A stretch of 64,000 nucleotides of DNA, taken from NCBI RefSeq assembly GCF_014646515.1, contig NZ_BMNK01000006.1, positions 248,001-312,000 on the forward strand, in the 5' to 3' direction. This stretch comes from Nonomuraea glycinis (GTDB lineage Bacteria > Actinomycetota > Actinomycetes > Streptosporangiales > Streptosporangiaceae). Below, piece by piece: positions 41,422 to 49,236 of this stretch. The first letter of the stretch is position 1. Each line of letters opens with the position of its first letter. Under the pieces are notes generated by a model. It did no database searches, was not told the origin of the DNA, and was given only the letters and a program-made list of their open reading frames with translations. A program made the position numbers and the translations under genes.

Positions 41422-42195
41422 ATGGCTGCGCAGACACTCGTCCTCGAAGAGATGACCGCCGAAGCGCTTCTGGCCGAGATGGTCAGGCACGACGCCCCGC
41501 ACAGCCAGCGAGAACGGGTACGCGAACGTATCGTCGAGATGCATCGGCCGCTCGCCATGGAGATCGCCAGGCGCTACCGCTATCGCGGCGAGCCCTTGGA
41601 AGACCTCCTCCAGGCGGCCTACGTCGGCCTGATGAAGGCCATCAACGGCTTCGACCCGACCCTCGGCCACGCCTTCAGGGGGTACGCGGTGGTCACCATG
41701 ACCGGAGAGGTCAAACGCCACTTCCGCGACCGCACCTGGGCCATCCGGGTGCCCCGCCTCTACCAGGAACGCCGCTCCGAGCTGAACCGGCTCGTCGCCG
41801 ACCTCAGCCAGGACCTCGGCCGCTCGCCCACCATCGCCGAGCTGGCGGCCAAGATGAACATCTCCGAGGAGGACGTCCTGCTCACCCTCGACGCCTCCGC
41901 GGCCTACAGCACGCTCTCCCTCGACGCGCCGCTGGGCACCGAGGACGACGCCGCCTCGCTCGGCGACGTCATCCCGGAGGACGACGACACCCTCAGCACC
42001 ATGGTCGACCGGGAGGCGGTCAAACCGCTGATCGACGCGCTGCCGTCCAGAGAGAAGCACATCCTGCTGCTGCGCTTCTTCGGCAACATGACACAGGCCG
42101 AGATCGCGGCGGAGTTCGGCATCTCGCAGATGCACGTGTCCAGAATTCTCCGTAAGGTTCTCGACCAACTGCGCGCAGAGCTTCTGGTCGGCTGA
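41422..42195 (+). CDS. SigB/SigF-family RNA polymerase sigma factor
   Basis: 257 residues. Region 2 contains LEDLLQAAYVGLMKAINGFD and GYAVVTMTGEVKRHFRDRTW. Region 3 contains RVPRLYQERRSELNRLVADL. Region 4 contains REKHILLLRFFGNMTQAEIA, EFGISQMHVSRILRKVL. Members direct stress or developmental regulons and are held by RsbW-type anti-sigma kinases. GAGGAG precedes the ATG. An RsbW-like gene follows after 15 bases, so the two are probably cotranscribed. Confidence 0.95.
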   Translation: MAAQTLVLEEMTAEALLAEMVRHDAPHSQRERVRERIVEMHRPLAMEIARRYRYRGEPLEDLLQAAYVGLMKAINGFDPTLGHAFRGYAVVTMTGEVKRHFRDRTWAIRVPRLYQERRSELNRLVADLSQDLGRSPTIAELAAKMNISEEDVLLTLDASAAYSTLSLDAPLGTEDDAASLGDVIPEDDDTLSTMVDREAVKPLIDALPSREKHILLLRFFGNMTQAEIAAEFGISQMHVSRILRKVLDQLRAELLVG

Positions 42196-42210
42196 GAAGG
42201 CGGTTGCCGG

Positions 42211-42627
42211 GTGATGAGAGAGGACGCGGATCCTCGGGTGGACTCCACGAGTCCGCCACCCGGCGCGCCCGTACGACGGCTCAGCTTCGGGCTCCCGGAC
42301 CTGCCTCAGGTCCGGGAGTTCGCCGAATCCGGGGCGCGTGATGTCGGCATGTCGGAAGAGTCGGTCAACGACTTCGTGATCGCCGTCAACGAGGTGGCCA
42401 CGAACGCCGTCACCCACGGCGCCGGGGACGCCCAGGTGCGCACCTGGTCCGACAACGGCGACATCGTCGTCGAAGTGCACGACGAGGGCAACTGGAAGGC
42501 AGGGCCGGTGCCCGGGGCGGTGGGCGGCATGGGGCTGTGGGTGGCCCGGCTGCTCTCCTCCGACCTGACGCTGCGCATCGGCGGCCGGGGCAGCACGGTG
42601 GTCATGCGGTTCCCTGCCAGCGCCTGA
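42211..42627 (+). CDS. RsbW-like anti-sigma factor / serine kinase (HATPase)
   Basis: 138 residues. GHKL motifs: FVIAVNEVATNAVTHGAGD (N box), VEVHDEGNW (G1) and GGMGLWVARLLSSDLTLRI (G2). Such proteins bind sigma factors and phosphorylate STAS antagonists. Position immediately after the sigma gene suggests it is the cognate partner. Start is GTG 42211 or ATG 42214. The stop codon lies in a heptamer repeat. Confidence 0.9.
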   Translation: MMREDADPRVDSTSPPPGAPVRRLSFGLPDLPQVREFAESGARDVGMSEESVNDFVIAVNEVATNAVTHGAGDAQVRTWSDNGDIVVEVHDEGNWKAGPVPGAVGGMGLWVARLLSSDLTLRIGGRGSTVVMRFPASA

Positions 42628-42656
42628 CGCCTGACGCCTGACACCTGACGCCTGAC
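42622..42656. repeat. Heptamer tandem repeat over the stop codon (GCCTGAC, about five copies)
   Basis: GCCTGAC is repeated about five times with one A variant, beginning at the stop of the RsbW-like gene. Because the unit is 7 bases, the embedded TGA cycles through all three frames and gives stop codons in every reading frame. Confidence 0.75.
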
Positions 42657-42665
42657 AACGCCGCG

Positions 42666-42697
42666 CGCGGCGCACCCGGTGGTTCGGGTGCGCCGCG
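42666..42697. terminator. 13-bp hairpin terminator
   Basis: CGCGGCGCACCCG pairs with CGGGTGCGCCGCG around the loop GTGGTT. It lies between the convergent RsbW-like and small membrane protein genes. No U-tract follows, as is common in actinomycetes. Confidence 0.75.
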
Positions 42698-42719
42698 AAA
42701 GTGCTGCGACAGGTACGGG

Positions 42720-42914
42720 TCAGCGGCGGGCGCGGCCGCGCCATCCGCCGTTGGTCTTGATGCTGGCCGTGCCGATGCCGGCCTGGTGGAGCGCCAGCAG
42801 GGTCAGGCCGAGCAGCATGAAGGTCGTCCCCGAGATGCTCCCGGCGATCTGCGTGTCCAGCAGGTCGAGCAGGAAGCCCAGCCCGAAGATGATCGCTGCG
42901 ACGATGGCGAGCAT
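42720..42914 (-). CDS. Small two-helix membrane protein (64 aa)
   Basis: Two hydrophobic helices (LAIVAAIIFGLGFLLDLLDT and TFMLLGLTLLALHQAGIGTA) are joined by a short loop. The tail is basic (GWRGRARR). The start ATG at 42914 follows GAGGTGAT. It is the last gene of a three-gene unit read from 44158 downwards and abuts the sigma-factor locus. Similar small proteins are common in actinomycetes, function unknown. Confidence 0.72.
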   Translation of the reverse strand: MLAIVAAIIFGLGFLLDLLDTQIAGSISGTTFMLLGLTLLALHQAGIGTASIKTNGGWRGRARR

Positions 42915-42920
42915 GTCACA

Positions 42921-43616
42921 TCACCTCGTGTTCGGTTCGGAGAGGGCCAGCAGGCGCTCCAGCACGCCCCGGTAGTCGCGCAGCGCCAGGCGGAGCTGCT
43001 CGGTGTCGCCGCCGTCGGCGCTCTTCCACCGCTCACGCAGCTCGCCCGTACGGGCGGTCAGCGAGCTGGTGAGAGCCTCGACGACCTCTTCGACCAGGTC
43101 GTCGGCACGGTGGACGGCCTGGCCTGGGTCGTCGACGAACGAGGCCTGAAGGTCGCGCCAGCGGGCCTGCGCCTCGGCGGGGTCCTGGTCGAACAGGACG
43201 ATCTCCTTGGGCGCCGCGTGCGAGGGGGTCTCGTCGGCCGGGAGCCGGCCGGTCTCGGTGACGATCACGGCCTCGGAGTCCGTGCCGGCATCGGGCTCGA
43301 TCCCGGGGGCGGTCCTGTGGTGGGGGTGGGTCCGGGAGTCGAAATCGTTCCCGGGACCGGAGTTGGTCCGCGAGTCGACGTCGTTCTCGTGCTCGAAGTC
43401 GTTCTCGTGCTCGGGGGCGGTGAGGGAGTCGGGGTCGGGGTCGGTCCGGGAGTGGGGGCCGGTTCGGGGGTCGGGGTCGGCCGCGACCAGCATGTCGTCG
43501 TCCGTGCCGGCGTAGGGGGCGCGGTACGTGGGGTCCTCGTGGTCGTCCTGGGTGCCGTCGCGGGCGTCGTCCGCCCGCTGCGAGGGCACCTTGAGCTCGT
43601 CGTGCATGTCTGTCAC
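42921..43616 (-). CDS. Hypothetical acidic protein, C-terminus paralogous to next gene
   Basis: 231 residues. The N-terminal about 110 residues are low-complexity, Asp/Glu/His/Pro-rich with repeated DSRT and HEND motifs. The C-terminal domain (QARWRDLQASFVDDPGQAVH, then RADDLVEEVVEAL, ending ALRDYRGVLERLLAL) matches SRWTEVQERFVDSPGFAVTE and QAMVHYRSLFEELL in the upstream product. The GTG at 43616 overlaps the upstream stop (GTGA). No catalytic motif is seen; a disordered tether plus helical domain is the visible picture. Confidence 0.75.
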   Translation of the reverse strand: MTDMHDELKVPSQRADDARDGTQDDHEDPTYRAPYAGTDDDMLVAADPDPRTGPHSRTDPDPDSLTAPEHENDFEHENDVDSRTNSGPGNDFDSRTHPHHRTAPGIEPDAGTDSEAVIVTETGRLPADETPSHAAPKEIVLFDQDPAEAQARWRDLQASFVDDPGQAVHRADDLVEEVVEALTSSLTARTGELRERWKSADGGDTEQLRLALRDYRGVLERLLALSEPNTR

Positions 43617-44158
43617 CGTCCTCTGGAGGTCTCGTGCAGCAGCTCCTCGAACAGCGAGCGATAGTGCACCATGGCCTGGCGGAGCTCCTCCGTGGAGGCC
43701 GCCTTCCTGGCCGCGCGCCCGCTGATGTCGTGAGCCTTGCGATAGTGGTCCAGCGTGCTCGCGTGGCCCACCGACAGGTCGGACAGCCGCTGCTCGAAGT
43801 TCTCGGTCGGGTAACCCCGCTCGGCCATGACGGCGGCGACCAGTTGGTCGGCCTCCGTCACCGCGAAGCCGGGCGAGTCGACGAAGCGCTCCTGCACCTC
43901 GGTCCAGCGGCTGGCGTAGGTCTCACGCGACTCCTCCGGCAACGGCCGGATGTCGAGGTCGGCGTGGCGCTGCTCGCGGGCGATCAGCTCCTGCTCCACT
44001 TCCCGCTTGTTGTCGTGCTCGGCCATCATGCGCTCGTACTCGGGGCCGAAGCGTTCGCGCAGGTGGCTGCGGCGCTGCTGCTGAAGCACGACATAGCCCA
44101 CCGCGGCGATCGCCACTACCGCGAGTACGACGACGGCCACCCAGATGAAGGTGGTCAT
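43613..44158 (-). CDS. Membrane-anchored hypothetical protein (181 aa)
   Basis: The N-terminal helix FIWVAVVVLAVVAIAAVGYV is followed by a basic QQQRRSHLRERFG cytoplasmic stretch, a helical region (GPEYERMMAEHDNKREVEQE) and the domain shared with the downstream gene. The ATG at 44158 has GGAGG at 8 bases. The pair with shared domains (one anchored, one soluble) beside a SigB-type locus may be an envelope-stress sensor unit; this is inference. Confidence 0.78.
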   Translation of the reverse strand: MTTFIWVAVVVLAVVAIAAVGYVVLQQQRRSHLRERFGPEYERMMAEHDNKREVEQELIAREQRHADLDIRPLPEESRETYASRWTEVQERFVDSPGFAVTEADQLVAAVMAERGYPTENFEQRLSDLSVGHASTLDHYRKAHDISGRAARKAASTEELRQAMVHYRSLFEELLHETSRGR

Positions 44159-44226
44159 GATGTTCGCCTCCGGTCTCTGTGTTGAGACCGGCGTCTTCCC
44201 GAGAACGGGCCCGCGAAACGCCCGGA

Positions 44227-44652
44227 TCAGCCCTGTTGCAGGCCTTGCCCGGCCGCGGCCAGCACGGATGCGACATGTGAGCCGGCTGCGTCCGCAGGGA
44301 CCTCGGTGAACCCGGCGGCCGGGTCGTAGCTCACGTCGAGCCCGGCGTCGACGAGCCGCTGGGCCCAGCGCAGCGCGGTGTTGAGCCGCTCGGCCGCGGG
44401 CGGCCTGCCCTGTGCCGCCGCCGACAGGTTGCGCAGGTTGGTGGCGGGCCCGGACTGGGCGTGCGCGCGCGCCAGCTTCCACGGGACGGCGCGGCTGTGG
44501 TCGAGCATCGGCTTGGCCAGCCCGGCCGCCCGCTTGGCCTGCAGCACCCCGGACTCGCTCACCCCGAAGCGCGCGGCCAGCTCCTGCACGCTCAGCCCTT
44601 CGGCGACGAGCCTGGCCAGCTCGTCCCGATCGATCGTCGGCCTGCGTCCCAC
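44227..44652 (-). CDS. Hypothetical HTH DNA-binding protein
   Basis: 141 residues. The N-terminus is a resolvase/Sigma-70-like HTH (DRDELARLVAEGLSVQELAA, RFGVSESGVLQAKRAAGL). The rest is helical with a conserved-looking NLRNLSAAAQGRPPAAERLN. The GTG at 44652 is preceded by GGAGGTGG. It is not coupled to the three-gene unit (68-base gap). No known regulator family fits the C-terminal part. Confidence 0.65.
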   Translation of the reverse strand: MGRRPTIDRDELARLVAEGLSVQELAARFGVSESGVLQAKRAAGLAKPMLDHSRAVPWKLARAHAQSGPATNLRNLSAAAQGRPPAAERLNTALRWAQRLVDAGLDVSYDPAAGFTEVPADAAGSHVASVLAAAGQGLQQG

Positions 44653-44809
44653 CCGGCCACCTCCGCTTCCCGTACCTTCTCAGACTACGGTGCCGGCCCA
44701 TCGGCCAGGCGGTTCGAGCACGGATCGCGAGGCTCGCAACCGTGATAGTCTTTCTCCTGCGCAACCGAGGGAATCCACCACATTCGCCACGGCTCTGAGC
44801 AGCAGTTTC

Positions 44810-44883
44810 CGGGGTATGGCCCAGCTTGGTAGGGCGCCTGACTGGGGGTCAGGAGGTCATCGGTTCGAATCCGGTTACCCCGA
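44810..44883 (+). tRNA. tRNA-Pro (anticodon GGG)
   Basis: The acceptor stem CGGGGTA/TACCCCG is perfect. D-arm GCCCAGCTTGGTAGGGC. Anticodon stem CCTGA/TCAGG encloses the loop CTGGGGG, anticodon GGG. T-arm CCGGTTCGAATCCGG-like, with TTCGAAT. Discriminator A at 44883. CCA is not encoded. Confidence 0.95.
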
Positions 44884-44893
44884 CGCATGGAGA

Positions 44894-44924
44894 GGCTCGA
44901 TCAGCGAACATCGTTGATCGGGCC
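44894..44924 (+). terminator. Hairpin terminator after tRNA-Pro
   Basis: GGCTCGATCAGCG pairs with CGTTGATCGGGCC (two G-T wobbles) over the loop AACAT, followed by CTTCTCGTTTCC. It lies 10 bases after the tRNA. Confidence 0.75.
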
Positions 44925-45091
44925 CTTCTCGTTTCCCGGCCCGAAAGACCCGTTCGGAGCCCGTGCGAACCCGTTCGAGGCCCTGAGCGGACCGCGAACG
45001 GACCCCGTACGGCGATGCGCGCGGCGCGACCGGCCGCTCCGGGCCGAGCCGGGCTCCCGAGGTGTCGTGGTGGGCCCCCTATGGTGTCTGT
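44925..45091. other. Intergenic region before NAD kinase
   Basis: No gene is seen. It is very GC-rich with repeated CGTTCG and GAACG strings (44945-45005). TATGGT near 45080 sits at -10 distance from the NAD kinase ATG, suggesting leaderless initiation. Confidence 0.4.
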
Positions 45092-45967
45092 ATGGGCATG
45101 GTGGGAACGGTCGGCCTGGTGCTGCATCCCAGGCGCGACTCCAAGAAGGCGATCGACACGATCCTGAGGTGGGCCGCCGAGCGCGGCGTCACCGTGCTCG
45201 GGCTGCCGGAGGAGGTGGGCCGGATCGACTGCAGCGCGGTGGCCGTGGACGCCGACTCGCTGGTGGAGCGGGCCGACCTGCTGGTGAGTCTGGGCGGTGA
45301 CGGCACCATGCTGCGGACGATGCGGCTGATCGCCGGGCGCGACACGCCGGTGCTCGGGGTCAACCTGGGGCGGCTCGGCTTCCTGGCCGAGATCGACGTC
45401 GAGGAGCTGCCCGACACCCTGTCGGCCATCGATGGACACCGCTACACCGTCGAGCCGCGGATGGCGGTGCGCACCAGGCTCGCGGACACGGCGGAGCTGA
45501 CCGCGTTCAACGACATCGCGCTGGTCCGCACCCCGGGGGAGGGGCTGGCCGCGGTGACCATCACGCCGGCCGGGCATCCGTTCGTGAACTACGCCGCCGA
45601 CGCGGTGATCGTGGCCACCTCCACCGGCTCGACCGCCTACAGCTTCTCGGCCGGCGGCCCGGTCGTGTCGCCCCGGGTGGAGGCGGTGCTCGTGGTGCCG
45701 GCGGCGGCGCACTCCTCCTTCAACCGGGCGCTGGTGCTGCCCGCCGACGAGGAGGTGGCGCTGGAGCTGCTGCCGGCCAGCGGGCGGCTGGCGGTCGAGC
45801 TGGACGGGATGGTGGTCGGGCACGTGCGGCCGGGCGACCGGATCACGGTGACCGCCGTGCCGGGCGCGGCCAAGGTGGTGCGTCTCGGCACCACCTTCTA
45901 CGAACGGGCGCGGCGCAAGCTACGGGTGGACGGCAGCATCGAGGTGGGCCGAGCCGAAGTGGGCTGA
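45092..45967 (+). CDS. nadK: NAD kinase
   Basis: 291 residues. It phosphorylates NAD+ to NADP+ with ATP or polyphosphate. The family motif LVSLGGDGTMLRTMRL puts the catalytic Asp at residue 70. NE/D-type FNDIALVR and the glycine-rich STGSTAYSFSAGGPVVSPRV follow. The ATG at 45092 has TATGGT as -10 seven bases upstream; ATG 45098 is an alternative. The final 70 bases overlap a convergent YibE/F-type gene. It is an essential housekeeping gene. Confidence 0.95.
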   Translation: MGMVGTVGLVLHPRRDSKKAIDTILRWAAERGVTVLGLPEEVGRIDCSAVAVDADSLVERADLLVSLGGDGTMLRTMRLIAGRDTPVLGVNLGRLGFLAEIDVEELPDTLSAIDGHRYTVEPRMAVRTRLADTAELTAFNDIALVRTPGEGLAAVTITPAGHPFVNYAADAVIVATSTGSTAYSFSAGGPVVSPRVEAVLVVPAAAHSSFNRALVLPADEEVALELLPASGRLAVELDGMVVGHVRPGDRITVTAVPGAAKVVRLGTTFYERARRKLRVDGSIEVGRAEVG

Positions 45968-47481
45968 GCTGGGCTGGGCTGGGCCGAGCTGCGCCGGCCC
46001 GAAGTGGGCTGAGCTGAGGTGGGCTGAGCTGGGCTGGGCTGGGCCGAGCTGCGCCGGCCCGAAGTGGGCTGAGCTGAGGTGGGCTGGGCGGCCGAGGTGG
46101 GCTGGGCGGGTGAGCGGCGGTGCCGGGCCGGTCGGGACGGTGGCTCGGCGGGATCGTGCGCGGCCGGTCGGCCGTACGGGTCGGCGCGGTCGTACGGGTC
46201 GGCCCGGTCGCGGGGGGTCCACAGGTCGTGCGGGTCCGGGCGGTCGGGGCGGTCCGGGTGGTCCGGGTGGTCGTCCGGGTCGGTGTGGTCGTGCGGGTCG
46301 GGGTGCGCGCCCGTGTCCGGCGGGTCGCGGCGGGCCGTCACGAGGGCGGCCAGCGCGGTGGTGATCGGCACGGCGGCGATGAGGCCGAGCGTGCCCACGA
46401 CGCTGCGGGCGATCTCCTGGGCGAGGACCGGCGTGGTCAGCACCTCGCCGAGCGGCTGCTCGCCGATGCTGAAGAGCAGCAGCAGCGGCAGCGAGGCGCC
46501 CGCATAGGCGAGGATGATGGTGTTGATCACCGAGGCGATGTGCGCCCGGCCGACCCGGCTGCCCGCCCGGTAGAGCCGGCGGAACCCGTAGGAGGGGTTG
46601 GCGGCGGCCAGCTCGGCGACGGTGACCGACTGGGTGACCGTCACGTCGTCGAGGACGCCGAGCGCGCCGATGATGATGCTGGCCAGCAGCAGCCCCTGGG
46701 TGTCGATCGACAGGCTCATGTCCAGGGTGAAGGAGCTGTCGTCGGTGATGCCGTTGAGCCGGGCCAGCCCGATCGCGGCGTAGGACAGCGCTCCGGTGAT
46801 GACGAGGCTGGCCAGCGTGCCGAGCAGGGCCATCGACGTCGCCAGCGTGAACCCGTGGGTGAGATAGAGGACCGTCAGCATGATCGCCGCCGCGCCCACG
46901 ATGGCCACCAGCATCGGCGGCCGGCCCTCCAGGATGCCCGGGATCACGAATGTCAGCAGCAGCACGAACGTGATCGCCAGCCCGGCCAGCGCGGTGACGC
47001 CGCGCCAGCGGCCGAACGCGATCACCGCCAGCGCGAAGGCCGCGCCGAACAGCCACAGCGGCGTCGAGCGGTCATGGTCGGACAGCTGGTAGGCGGGTGT
47101 GCCGGGCTCGGCCTCCGGGTGGTGCAGCAGGATCACGTCGTCGCCCGCGGCGAAGCGCTGCGAGCCGGGGCCGCTCGGCAGCGAGAGCGTCACCCGCTCG
47201 CCGTCCTCGACCGAGACCGTGGCCTTCCCGCAGGTGGCCGGGTGCGGCTTGGGCGCCCCCGGCTGCGTCTCGCCGCAGGGCTCCAGGGTCACAGCGGTGA
47301 TCGTGCCGGTGAGGCGCTGGAAGCCGGACTCCTGGACCGCCGACCCGGTCCTGCCCTCGGGCCACAGCCACACCAGCGCCACCAGCGTGGCGATCGCCAG
47401 CGGCAGCAGCACGGCCAGCGTGGCGACCACGGCCCGCCGTGACGCGGGCACGGCGGTGCCGTGCGAGTGATTGGCGCCCAT
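45898..47481 (-). CDS. YibE/F-family membrane protein with repeat-rich C-terminal tail
   Basis: 527 residues. One N-terminal helix and an extracellular beta domain (RLTGTITAVTLEPCGETQPG) precede a seven-to-eight-helix YibE/F region (VTALAGLAITFVLLLTFVIP, SIIIGALGVLDDVTVTQSVT, IILAYAGASLPLLLLF). The C-terminal about 140 residues are Asp/His/Pro-rich then Ser/Gln/Pro repeats (AQPTSGRRSSAQPSP twice). ATG 47481 with GGGGAGG upstream. The tail is antisense to the end of nadK and carries a 60-bp tandem duplication. Transport role unknown. Confidence 0.86.
   Translation of the reverse strand: MGANHSHGTAVPASRRAVVATLAVLLPLAIATLVALVWLWPEGRTGSAVQESGFQRLTGTITAVTLEPCGETQPGAPKPHPATCGKATVSVEDGERVTLSLPSGPGSQRFAAGDDVILLHHPEAEPGTPAYQLSDHDRSTPLWLFGAAFALAVIAFGRWRGVTALAGLAITFVLLLTFVIPGILEGRPPMLVAIVGAAAIMLTVLYLTHGFTLATSMALLGTLASLVITGALSYAAIGLARLNGITDDSSFTLDMSLSIDTQGLLLASIIIGALGVLDDVTVTQSVTVAELAAANPSYGFRRLYRAGSRVGRAHIASVINTIILAYAGASLPLLLLFSIGEQPLGEVLTTPVLAQEIARSVVGTLGLIAAVPITTALAALVTARRDPPDTGAHPDPHDHTDPDDHPDHPDRPDRPDPHDLWTPRDRADPYDRADPYGRPAAHDPAEPPSRPARHRRSPAQPTSAAQPTSAQPTSGRRSSAQPSPAQPTSAQPTSGRRSSAQPSPAQPTSARPTSMLPSTRSLRRARS
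45961..46080. repeat. Perfect 60-bp tandem duplication across the nadK stop
   Basis: Positions 45961-46020 and 46021-46080 are identical. The first copy contains the nadK TGA (45965-45967). On the minus strand the unit encodes 20 residues, so copy-number change would keep the YibE/F frame. Shorter GGGCTGAGCT-type repeats continue on both sides. Confidence 0.9.
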
Positions 47482-47553
47482 CCCGAATCGGCCTCCCCGT
47501 GGACTTCGCGATGAGACAGTACTGCACCTCGACCTGCTGGGTAGACCGCTCGC

Positions 47554-48267
47554 ATGACGACGCTGGTGGGCACCTCCGGATGGCAGTACCGCGACTGGCG
47601 CGGCGTGCTCTACCCGCAGGACGTCCCGCAGCGGCTCTGGCTGGAGACCTATGGCGAGCGATTCGGCACGGTCGAGAGCAACAACGCCTTCTACCGCCTG
47701 CCGTCGCCGGAGACGTTCGCCGCTTGGCGCGAGCGGACTCCGTACGGCTTCGTGATGGCCGTGAAGGCGAGCAGGTTTCTCACCCACATCAAGCGGCTGG
47801 GCGAGCCGGAGGAGCCGGTCGAGCGGCTGATGAAGGCCGTGGCGGGGCTGGGGGACAAGCTCGGCCCGATCCTGCTGCAGTTGCCGCCGACGCTGAAGGC
47901 CGATCCGGGCAGGCTGGACCGGTGCCTGGGCTGCTTCCCGGGCGGGGTGCGGGTGGCGGTGGAGTTCAGGCACGCGTCGTGGTGGACGGAGGAGACGCGC
48001 AAGGTCCTGCGGGCCCACGAGGCGGCGCTGTGCTGGGCGGACCGGCTCGGCCGGCCGCAGAACCCGTTCTGGGACACCGCGTCCTGGGGCTACGTACGGC
48101 TGCACGAGGGCCGCGCCACCCCCACGCCCTCGTACGGTGACACGGCGCTGAGGACCTGGGCCAGGCGGGTGCGCGAGGCGGGCTGGCGGGACGCGTACGT
48201 GTATTTCAACAACGATCCCCACGGTGCCGCCGTGCGGAATGCCGAGCGCTTTGCCAGACTCATCTAA
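47554..48267 (+). CDS. DUF72 family protein
   Basis: 237 residues. Typical DUF72 features: TTLVGTSGWQYRDWRGVLYP, FGTVESNNAFYRLPSPETFA, PYGFVMAVKASRFLTHIKRL, LGPILLQLPPTL, VAVEFRHASWW and the C-terminal VYFNNDPHGAAVRNAERFAR. It is a TIM-barrel protein of unknown activity. TAGACC lies 7 bases before the ATG, consistent with a leaderless transcript. Its TAA immediately abuts the GTG of corA, so cotranscription is likely. Confidence 0.92.
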   Translation: MTTLVGTSGWQYRDWRGVLYPQDVPQRLWLETYGERFGTVESNNAFYRLPSPETFAAWRERTPYGFVMAVKASRFLTHIKRLGEPEEPVERLMKAVAGLGDKLGPILLQLPPTLKADPGRLDRCLGCFPGGVRVAVEFRHASWWTEETRKVLRAHEAALCWADRLGRPQNPFWDTASWGYVRLHEGRATPTPSYGDTALRTWARRVREAGWRDAYVYFNNDPHGAAVRNAERFARLI

Positions 48268-49236
48268 GTGCGTACACGTCTGTACAGAAACGGCCTTCTG
48301 GAGAAGGAAGGCTTCCCGGTGGCGGAGGTCTCTGACTACGTGGCCGACGGCCGGAACGTCGTCTGGTTCGACCTGTGCTCCCCGACGGTCGAGGAGCTCG
48401 CCGTGGTCGGGGAGGAGCTCGGGCTGCACGAGCTGGCGGTCGAAGACGTGCACAACGACCATCAGCGCCCGAAGGTCGATATATACGACAATCACCTGTT
48501 CATCGCCGTCTATGCCGCACACTTCGACGGCGAGAACGTCGACCTCGCCGAGGTCGACCTCTTCGTCACCGCGAACGCCCTGGTCACCGTGCGGCAGAGC
48601 GACCGCTTCGACATCGACGAGGTGCTGCGGCGCTGGGACGCCGCTCCCCACCTGGCCGGCCACGGCGTCGCCTTCCTGCTGCACGGCGTGCTGGACTACG
48701 TGGTCGACGGCCATCTCGCCGTGGTCCAGGAGCTCGACGCGCAGGCCGAGACACTGGAGGACGCGCTGTTCGAGGAGCGGCCGTCGGGCGGTCGCGAGCT
48801 GCAGCGCAGGATGTACGACCTGCGCAAGGCCACGGTCAGGTTCCGCAAGGTCACGATGCCGATGCGGGAGGTCGTCGGCACCCTGCGCCGCCGCGACCAG
48901 GAGCTGGCCGCCGACCCCAGGATGGCCCCCTACTACGAGGACGTCTACGACCACGCGCTGCGCACCAGCGAATGGGTCGAGTCGCTGCGCGACCTGCTGG
49001 CCAACATGCGGGAGACCCGCCTGGCGGAGCAGGGCTTCCGGCTGAACGAGATCATGAAACGGCTGACGAGCTGGGCGGCGATCATCGCGGTGCCGACCGC
49101 CATCACCGGCTTCTACGGCCAGAACGTGCCCTACCCCGGTTCGAATGAGCCGTGGGGCTTCTGGTTGTCGCTGGTGCTGGTGGCCGTCGCCTCGGTGGTG
49201 CTGTACGCGGCGTTCAAGAAGAAGGACTGGCTGTAA
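48268..49236 (+). CDS. corA: CorA-family divalent cation transporter
   Basis: 322 residues. A large cytoplasmic funnel domain (LGLHELAVEDVHNDHQRPKV, then VDIYDNHLFIAVYA) precedes two C-terminal helices: SWAAIIAVPTAITGFYGQNV, then PYPGSNEPWGF and LSLVLVAVASVVLYAAFKKK. The selectivity loop reads Tyr-Gly-Gln-Asn instead of the canonical Tyr-Gly-Met-Asn. Pentamers conduct Mg2+, Co2+ or, in Zn-exporting relatives, Zn2+. The GTG starts directly after the DUF72 stop. The last 106 bases overlap the convergent DUF1850 gene. Confidence 0.92.
   Translation: MRTRLYRNGLLEKEGFPVAEVSDYVADGRNVVWFDLCSPTVEELAVVGEELGLHELAVEDVHNDHQRPKVDIYDNHLFIAVYAAHFDGENVDLAEVDLFVTANALVTVRQSDRFDIDEVLRRWDAAPHLAGHGVAFLLHGVLDYVVDGHLAVVQELDAQAETLEDALFEERPSGGRELQRRMYDLRKATVRFRKVTMPMREVVGTLRRRDQELAADPRMAPYYEDVYDHALRTSEWVESLRDLLANMRETRLAEQGFRLNEIMKRLTSWAAIIAVPTAITGFYGQNVPYPGSNEPWGFWLSLVLVAVASVVLYAAFKKKDWL

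Noticed and set aside
42622..42656. Regulatory microRNA-like or CRISPR-type repeat
   Set aside because: A seven-base tandem slip repeat explains it fully.
44810..44883. tRNA-Pro as integration site of a genomic island
   Set aside because: No duplicated tRNA 3' end and no integrase gene were seen in the window.
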